From CAVPHV01 sp963821095 (GTDB taxonomy: Bacteria > Actinomycetota > Acidimicrobiia > Spongiisociales > UBA5794), in assembly GCA_963821095.1 (NCBI GenBank), contig CAWGCJ010000022.1, forward strand, positions 124,001-188,000: a stretch of DNA of 64,000 nt, in the 5' to 3' direction. A program made the position numbers and the translations under genes. Shown in pieces: positions 59,755 to 64,000 of this stretch. The notes beneath the pieces are model-generated. The model was not told the origin of the DNA. It did no database searches and saw only the letters and a list, made by a program, of their open reading frames with translations. How positions within the stretch are numbered: position 1 is the first letter of the stretch; each line of letters opens with the position of its first letter.

Positions 59755-59840
59755 CCGCCGACTAAGCGCTACGTTCCAGGTTCGACAACACCGAATCGAA
59801 CGTGGCATGTCTCACGATTTGCCGCAACGGGGAGGCTGAG

Positions 59841-60215
59841 GTGGAGGGGAACGGACCGGAGTTGGTGAGCAGGCAACTCGTGGCGTTTCTCCAGGCGGGC
59901 GATTTGGACGGCCTGATGGGTCTTTATGAAGACGATGCGGTCTTCGCCGATTTGGATGGTTCGGTAAGGGGCGTTGCGGACATCCGCGCTGCCCACCAGG
60001 GATTCTTGGATTCAGGCCTCGCTCTGACGCTGAACGACTTTGCAGCGTTCGAAGCCGACGGCGTCGCGCTGGTGCATTGGTCGTGGACCGTCCGCCGCCG
60101 CGACGGCACCTCGATGGAAGGCGTCAGCGCTGAGGTTCTGCGGCGGCAAGCCGACGGTACGTGGAAGTTCATCATCGACAACTCCGACGGATCGGCCCTG
60201 GTCGGCCTCCACTAG
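59841..60215 (+). CDS. SnoaL-like NTF2-fold protein
   Basis: The 124-aa protein has the cone-shaped NTF2/SnoaL fold: LVAFLQAGDLDGLMGLYEDDAVFADLDGSVRGVADIRAAHQGFL and WSWTVRRRDGTSMEG, ending WKFIIDNSDGSAL. Such proteins are small enzymes, ligand binders or toxin-like partners; its role is open. GTG 59841 is chosen because GGGAGG lies 6 bases upstream. Confidence 0.78.
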   Translation: MEGNGPELVSRQLVAFLQAGDLDGLMGLYEDDAVFADLDGSVRGVADIRAAHQGFLDSGLALTLNDFAAFEADGVALVHWSWTVRRRDGTSMEGVSAEVLRRQADGTWKFIIDNSDGSALVGLH

Positions 60216-60287
60216 CCGGCTTGGATCCTGTTTCGCCGGCTGCTTCCTCGCACGGACTGCGATCACTACGGCGCTTGGGGATATCGG

Positions 60288-60371
60288 TGCGGACGGAGGG
60301 ACTCGAACCCCCACGGGCATTTGCCCACCAGGACCTAAACCTGGCGCGTCTACCAGTTCCGCCACGCCCGC
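60288..60371 (-). tRNA. tRNA-Leu (anticodon TAG)
   Basis: In the leftward strand GCGGGCG...CGTCCGC form the acceptor stem (one G-T pair), CCAGG-TTTAGGT-CCTGG the anticodon arm with TAG, a long variable arm follows and GGTTCGAGTCC is the T-arm. Length 84, no encoded CCA. Confidence 0.95.
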
Positions 60372-60402
60372 ATGATGGGTGAGGGTAATGGTTCCGGACG
60401 CA

Positions 60403-60432
60403 ACAGTCGCCGGCGTGTTGGCCGGCGACTGT
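60403..60432 (-). repeat. 12-bp hairpin A (terminator-like), copy next to tRNA remnant
   Basis: ACAGTCGCCGGC (60403-60414) pairs perfectly with GCCGGCGACTGT (60421-60432) over a 6-base loop. The same stem recurs at 60714-60743 downstream of tRNA-Lys. It was probably the terminator of the lost tRNA gene. Confidence 0.7.
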
Positions 60433-60438
60433 GTTTGG

Positions 60439-60460
60439 TGGGTCGCCCGGGACTCGAACC
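60439..60460 (-). pseudogene. 3'-end remnant of a tRNA gene
   Basis: Reading leftward, GGTTCGAGT (T-loop), CCCGG (T-stem half) and GCGACCC + A (acceptor half with discriminator) form the last 22 bases of a tRNA, but the rest is missing: the 5' T-stem half does not pair and no anticodon arm follows. The acceptor half equals that of the intact tRNA-Lys 310 bases away. It may be an integration-site remnant or a truncated duplicate. Confidence 0.6.
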
Positions 60461-60470
60461 TTATCCGCGA

Positions 60471-60540
60471 ACGGCAAGTGGCGCTCAACCGTGCGCTTCG
60501 AGCCGTGTGGCGGTAGGGGCGCGGCGTGAGGATTGGGTCG
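60471..60540. repeat. 70-bp direct repeat, copy 1
   Basis: This 70-base unit recurs at 60620-60689 with two differences. It contains CGTGCGCTTCGAGCC and no ORF. Copies are 149 bases apart and lie between the tRNA remnant and tRNA-Lys. No ORF of note lies in the spacer 60541-60619, which holds a small hairpin (CGCCGAG/CTCGGCG). Confidence 0.85.
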
Positions 60541-60619
60541 GCGGCGGGTAGTGGGCGCCGAGGCCGAATAGGACTCGGCGTCTGCGGTGAGGTCGATGGG
60601 CATTCGGCCACGTCGCACT

Positions 60620-60689
60620 ACGGCAAGTGGCGCTCAACTGTGCGCTTCGAGCCGTGTGGCGGTAGGGGCGCGGCGTGAGGATCGGGTCG
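60620..60689. repeat. 70-bp direct repeat, copy 2
   Basis: Second copy of the 70-base unit, 68 of 70 identical to 60471-60540 (T for C in CAACC/CAACT and C for T in GATTGG/GATCGG). The near identity means recent duplication or active conversion. Confidence 0.85.
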
Positions 60690-60713
60690 CCTGCGGGGGA
60701 AGCCCTGGGCGCG

Positions 60714-60743
60714 ACAGTCGCCGGCGCGGTGGCCGGCGACTGT
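60714..60743 (-). terminator. 12-bp hairpin B downstream of tRNA-Lys
   Basis: The stem is identical to hairpin A, with a different 6-base loop. It lies 6 bases after the 3' end of the leftward tRNA-Lys, the place expected for its terminator. Confidence 0.65.
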
Positions 60744-60749
60744 TCTAGG

Positions 60750-60822
60750 TGGGTCGCGTGGGAATTGAACCCACAACCTTGGGCTTAAGAGGCCCCTGCT
60801 CTGCCAATTGAGCTAGCGACCC
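60750..60822 (-). tRNA. tRNA-Lys (anticodon CTT)
   Basis: In the leftward strand GGGTCGC (60822-60816) pairs with GCGACCC, the D-arm is GCTCAATTGGCAGAGC, the anticodon loop CTCTTAA has CTT and the T-arm is GTGGG-TTCAATT-CCCAC. It is 73 nt long. The first base of the anticodon stem does not pair cleanly. The gene at 60813 overlaps its 5' end. Confidence 0.92.
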
Positions 60823-61562
60823 GGCAAGGACGTTAGCAGTGTGCCGAGCTCAACAGGCGAGAGAGATCGGATGGCGGCGTCGATCCAAGCCATGGTCCGA
60901 TGGAACGCGTTGGTACTGCGCCGCACGCGCACCTGGCACACGCCATGGGCGAGATGATTCTTCCTGTGTCCCGTGCCGTCCGGCTTGATGAAGGTCTTGT
61001 AGAACTCCGCATCGTCGTGGAGGCCGCTGGCCACGACCCAGAAGCGACGAGCTGCCTGTTCATCATTGTCGGCGTGGAGATTCAACTTCAGCACGAATCG
61101 TGCGTCGCGGTCGTGGTATCGGCGGGTCCAGGAGACGAAGAGTTGGCAGGCGCGGGGATCGGAATTCGCCAGAGCCAATACATTGCTGGTCTTCGATCCT
61201 TCGCCCCAGTACAGCATCGTTCCGGCCACCCAGAAGGGGTCTTGGATGAGCAGGGGGACCTCGGCGGCCGCTTCCTCCCTGATCCGTTCGATCTCCCTCC
61301 GTCGCCTCCGCTGGGTGTCGCGCGGGACCCCGACCGCGGATCCGGTGCGCTCCCTGATCGCGGCAGACTGTTCGGCCGACAGACGTATCTCGCGACACCA
61401 GTTCGACAGCGTGCCTTTCGGGACCGGGATCAGTTCGCGGATCTCGCCGTAGCTCCACCCAAGACGGCGGAGAGCACGACCCAGCTCGGCCCGCTCCCAA
61501 CGGGTCAGATCCTCCCATCCTGCTGCCTGCGCCAGCAGCGTCGCCGGGGGTTCGGGTTTCAC
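60813..61562 (-). CDS. HTH plus LAGLIDADG-like protein overlapping tRNA-Lys
   Basis: The 249-aa protein has an N-terminal helix-turn-helix (RALRRLGWSYGEIRELIPVPKGTLSNWCR), a basic linker and a larger domain with WVAGTMLYWGEGSKTSNVLALANSDP and FIKPDGTGHRKNHLAHGVCQVRV. The AGxxxYWGEG...NSDP pattern recalls LAGLIDADG-type folds, so it may be a DNA-binding protein or decayed homing nuclease. The TAG stop lies inside tRNA-Lys (bases 8-10 of the tRNA). GTG 61562 is the likely start. Family name not recognised. Confidence 0.6.
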   Translation of the reverse strand: MKPEPPATLLAQAAGWEDLTRWERAELGRALRRLGWSYGEIRELIPVPKGTLSNWCREIRLSAEQSAAIRERTGSAVGVPRDTQRRRRREIERIREEAAAEVPLLIQDPFWVAGTMLYWGEGSKTSNVLALANSDPRACQLFVSWTRRYHDRDARFVLKLNLHADNDEQAARRFWVVASGLHDDAEFYKTFIKPDGTGHRKNHLAHGVCQVRVRRSTNAFHRTMAWIDAAIRSLSPVELGTLLTSLPGR

Positions 61563-61686
61563 CCTCGCACCGTATCGCCGCACCCCGACAAGAAACCGGG
61601 AACGCCGCACCCGACTTGTGCGTCTGTGGGGTGAATGCAAGATAGGGGAGCCAACCGCCGTGCTGACGATGAGGAGAACGCTGCCG

Positions 61687-62175
61687 ATGGCCGATGATGC
61701 GGTCCGCCCACTCCGGCAGAGGTCGTTCGACGACTACTTCCGGGTGCAGCGCGACCGCATCTACCAGGCGATCGCCCTCACCATCGGAGATCGCGATCTT
61801 GCCGCCGAGGCCACCGACGAGGCCATGGTCCGCACCTACGAACGGTGGCGTCGCGTTCGCACCTACGAGAATCCGCCTGGCTGGACGTACCGTGTTGCGC
61901 TCAACTTCGCCCGCTCCCGGATGCGCCGCCGCAAGTACCAGTCCGGCCGAGCGGTCCCCGAGTTGGCGGATCAGGGCGACGAGATGCTCGACCCTGCCCT
62001 GGTGTCGTCGCTTGCTCGCCTGCCCATCGAGTACCGATCAGTGGTCGTTCTGCGTTACCTCTTGGATTGGAGCCAGGACGAGATCGCCGTAGCCCTCGAC
62101 ATACCAGTTGGCACCGTCAAGAGCCGCACCACTCGCGGGCTCGACCGACTTCGCACCGGCAGAGGAGTGCAGTGA
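61687..62175 (+). CDS. ECF-type RNA polymerase sigma factor
   Basis: The 162-aa protein has sigma region 2 (FDDYFRVQRDRIYQAIALTIGDRDLAAEATDEAMVRTYERW with WTYRVALNFARSRMRRRK) and region 4 (LPIEYRSVVVLRYLLDWSQDEIAVALDIPVGTVKSRTTRGLDRL). It should direct transcription for a surface or stress regulon, often its own operon. ATG 61687 is preferred (GAGGAG upstream); earlier ATG 61669 also exists. The next gene starts on its last base. Confidence 0.92.
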   Translation: MADDAVRPLRQRSFDDYFRVQRDRIYQAIALTIGDRDLAAEATDEAMVRTYERWRRVRTYENPPGWTYRVALNFARSRMRRRKYQSGRAVPELADQGDEMLDPALVSSLARLPIEYRSVVVLRYLLDWSQDEIAVALDIPVGTVKSRTTRGLDRLRTGRGVQ

Positions 62176-63515
62176 TGGACTTCGAACAGGACCTTCGCGA
62201 CAACCTCCAGCGTCAGGCCCAGGCCCTCGGCTCCGGCGATGCCTCGCTCGAGGACATCCGTTCCACAGGACGCCGCCGTAAGGCGTGGAAGGCGGCGGGA
62301 GGCACCTTCGGGATCGTGGCGGTGGTCGGGTTCGTAGTGCTCGGAATCTCCGCCCTCGTGAGCCCGGAGGAACCGTCGCCGGTCGCCGAGTCAACCGTGG
62401 TCCCCTCCGAGGCACCGGTGACAACCGGGCCTCCTCCCAGCGGACCGGTCACGACGACGGTCCCGACCTCAACGCCGCCGGCAACCGCCTACCCGGTTCC
62501 GATCGTGGTGGAGACCGATGAGCAGGTGCTCGCCGTCGGCACCGACGGGTCTGAGCAGGTCGTCTACGCGGGCCGCTATCACGCGGTGGCCTCCGACGGC
62601 GCCGGCGGCATGGTGTTCCAGCAGCAGATTGCCATTGAGGACCAATCGCGTGACCGGGCCACTATCTACCGGGTGCCCGCCGGCACCACAGAACCCGTGG
62701 CACTCATCGAGCAGGATTCGGGTCACATCGTCGAGATGTTTGGTGTCGAGGATGTCGACGGAGTCCCCACGCTGCTCTACACGGACCGCACCGGGTTTGA
62801 CTCGCCGGAGTCGGCGCAGACGATGCTGGTTGCCTATGACCTCGATTCGGGCACGGGCAGGCAGCTCGCCGTTGTTGGTGGGTGGGAATCCGGCATCCGC
62901 TCCGTCTCGTACGGTGGCGGCGTCTACGTGCTGGAATCCATGGCCGAGTCCGAGGTGTGGTGGCGCTACCTGGATGACGACGGCAAAGAATTCGAACCCG
63001 CTTTTGATCCTCATCCCGTTTGCGAGATCAGCGCCGACGTCCGTTGTCCGACGCAGCCGGTGATGACACCCGAGGGAGAGATCCTGTTCGTGCGTCACCG
63101 TTTCTCTACACCGGACCAAGAGCCAATCGACCTTTCCGCGGCAGACTTTGTTGTAGTCAACGACCAGGGCCTTACGGTGTTCACCGGCGAAACCGAAACG
63201 GTGATCGGCGACTTCATTGAGGAGACGGACCTCGTCGCGTGGGACCTTTCGAACGGTCGCGAGCGGCTCCTCTTTTCGGTGGCCGTCGAAGAGCGGCAAC
63301 CCGGCCAGGATGGTGTGACACGATTGGGCTTCGACTACGACGGTCGCTATTACGTCGTGGTGGTGCCTCCCATGGCGGATCCGGCCATACCGACGATGGC
63401 AATCATCGACAGTCGACCTCCGTCCCCGGTTGTAGCTGTGGACCAGGTTGGCGTTCCCCGCTTCCCGCTGACCCCGTTCGACCTCCCCGGTACGGTCGGG
63501 TCGCCCATGGGATAG
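62175..63515 (+). CDS. Single-pass membrane protein, candidate anti-sigma partner
   Basis: The 446-aa protein is cotranslated with the sigma factor (TGATG). It has a cytoplasmic N-terminus (about 1-40, MDFEQDLRDNLQRQAQAL), one membrane helix (about 41-60, FGIVAVVGFVVLGISALV), a Pro/Thr-rich linker and an outer beta-propeller-like domain. Position and topology fit an anti-sigma factor or sensor of the adjacent ECF factor, although no zinc motif is present. Its family is not recognised. Confidence 0.65.
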   Translation: MDFEQDLRDNLQRQAQALGSGDASLEDIRSTGRRRKAWKAAGGTFGIVAVVGFVVLGISALVSPEEPSPVAESTVVPSEAPVTTGPPPSGPVTTTVPTSTPPATAYPVPIVVETDEQVLAVGTDGSEQVVYAGRYHAVASDGAGGMVFQQQIAIEDQSRDRATIYRVPAGTTEPVALIEQDSGHIVEMFGVEDVDGVPTLLYTDRTGFDSPESAQTMLVAYDLDSGTGRQLAVVGGWESGIRSVSYGGGVYVLESMAESEVWWRYLDDDGKEFEPAFDPHPVCEISADVRCPTQPVMTPEGEILFVRHRFSTPDQEPIDLSAADFVVVNDQGLTVFTGETETVIGDFIEETDLVAWDLSNGRERLLFSVAVEERQPGQDGVTRLGFDYDGRYYVVVVPPMADPAIPTMAIIDSRPPSPVVAVDQVGVPRFPLTPFDLPGTVGSPMG

Positions 63516-63537
63516 GGCCCTCGAGGGGTGATCTTGG

Positions 63538-63611
63538 TCGGGCTGGTCGGATTTGAACCGACGACCTCGGCGTCCCAAACGCCGCGCGCTGCCAAACTGC
63601 GCCACAGCCCG
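63538..63611 (-). tRNA. tRNA-Pro (anticodon TGG)
   Basis: Leftward: CGGGCTG/CAGCCCG acceptor, CGGCG-TTTGGGA-CGCCG anticodon arm with TGG and TCGGTTCAAATCCGA as T-arm. 74 nt, no encoded CCA. Confidence 0.95.
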
Positions 63612-63691
63612 GTAGGCAGCAGATTACTCGACGGAGCGATCTTGCGAACGGTCCCCGACACCCGCCTCCCGGGCTAACCTACGGGCCGCTC

Positions 63692-63762
<71 letters not shown>

Positions 63763-63784
63763 CAGGTCCCGGAATGGGGACCCT

Positions 63785-63857
63785 GCCCCCGTAGCTCAGT
63801 GGACAGAGCAGGAGCCTTCTAAGCTCTTGGCCGAGGGTTCGAATCCTTCCGGGGGCG
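63785..63857 (+). tRNA. tRNA-Arg (anticodon TCT)
   Basis: GCCCCCG/CGGGGGC acceptor, GGAGC-CTTCTAA-GCTCT anticodon arm with TCT and AGGGTTCGAATCCTT T-arm. 73 nt with discriminator G. Confidence 0.95.
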
Positions 63858-63914
63858 CACGGCGATGTCATCGCCCGGCGATATGATTCCCGGGATATCA
63901 TCTCCGTACACATG

Positions 63915-63992
63915 GTGGCCGTAGCTCAGCTTGGTTAGAGCGCCTGGTTGTGGTCCAGGAGGCCGCGGGTTCAAATCCCGTCGGCCACCCCA
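63915..63992 (+). tRNA. tRNA-His (anticodon GTG)
   Basis: GTGGCCG/CGGCCAC acceptor, CCTGG-TTGTGGT-CCAGG anticodon arm with GTG and CGGGTTCAAATCCCG T-arm. The base before the stem is G63914, able to pair with discriminator C63989 as the G-1 typical of tRNA-His. CCA is encoded at 63990-63992, unlike the other five tRNAs in the window. Confidence 0.95.
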
Positions 63993-64000
63993 ACTTCGGC

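Noticed and set aside
60471..60689. CRISPR-like repeat pair
   Set aside because: Only two 70-bp copies with one 79-bp spacer, no cas genes; unit far longer than CRISPR repeats.

Overview
The window is high-GC bacterial chromosome and reads as Actinomycetota, most probably class Acidimicrobiia or a close relative. The reasons are: F420 biosynthesis genes (cofD, cofE) and an F420-type (Ddn-like) reductase; the actinobacterial gene set of a large membrane glycosyltransferase, DUF5719, DUF3499, manB, Trm112-like protein and ahcY; many GTG starts and several apparently leaderless genes with TANNNT boxes; and lipoproteins with acidic, Thr-rich linkers directly after the lipobox Cys. The class is an inference; no rRNA is present. 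No prophage, insertion sequence or CRISPR array was seen.

Layout. 1-4.3 kb: end of an SLC13-type permease, then envelope sugar genes (sugar-phosphate transferase, UDP-glucose dehydrogenase, NDP-sugar epimerase). 4.4-7.1 kb: leftward cofD-cofE-fpg. 7.1-19 kb: rightward envelope/housekeeping block (giant GT2 membrane protein, DUF5719, thioredoxin-like, DUF3499, PTPS-related membrane protein, GtrA, manB, Trm112-like, archaeal-type ahcY), with one leftward GT2 gene. 19.1-27.4 kb: comF-like, hpf, response regulator, secA, prfB (programmed +1 frameshift), ftsE, ftsX, smpB. 27.5-30.5 kb: leftward TlpA-like protein, DMT exporter and a nucleoside deoxyribosyltransferase-deoxynucleoside kinase fusion. 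30.6 kb: tmRNA, only 3 kb from its partner smpB. 31.7-35.9 kb: leftward sugar-binding lipoprotein, pgsB and a double-length pgsC. 36-42.6 kb: small accessory genes, including a frameshifted MFS gene and a leader ORF upstream of an acetyltransferase. 42.9-45.7 kb: DUF2007-JAMM fusion, MBL hydrolase, rph, rdgB. 46-53.6 kb: orphan ABC ATPase, lycopene-cyclase-like membrane protein, a 1330-aa soluble-adenylyl-cyclase-like regulator and an MpaB/DUF2236 oxygenase. 53.6-58.5 kb: PaaK-like ligase and a complete ABC importer (binding lipoprotein, two permeases, ATPase). 58.6-64 kb: Ddn-like reductase, cytochrome c, SnoaL-like protein, ECF sigma factor with a membrane partner, and six tRNAs (Leu, Lys, Pro, Gly, Arg, His) with a tRNA remnant and repeats.

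How the parts fit. cofD/cofE make F420 tails, and the Ddn-like reductase is a likely user. tmRNA, SmpB, RF2 and HPF form a ribosome-rescue/hibernation neighbourhood next to SecA and FtsEX. The transferase, Ugd, epimerase, ManB, GT2, GtrA and PgsBC genes all feed envelope polymers. The most unusual items are the nucleotide-salvage fusion, the doubled PgsC, the complementary degenerate cyclase domains in the sAC-like protein, the binding protein with an LpqH-like tail, the acetyltransferase leader region with mutually exclusive pairings, and the tRNA-remnant/repeat cluster near 60.4-60.8 kb.
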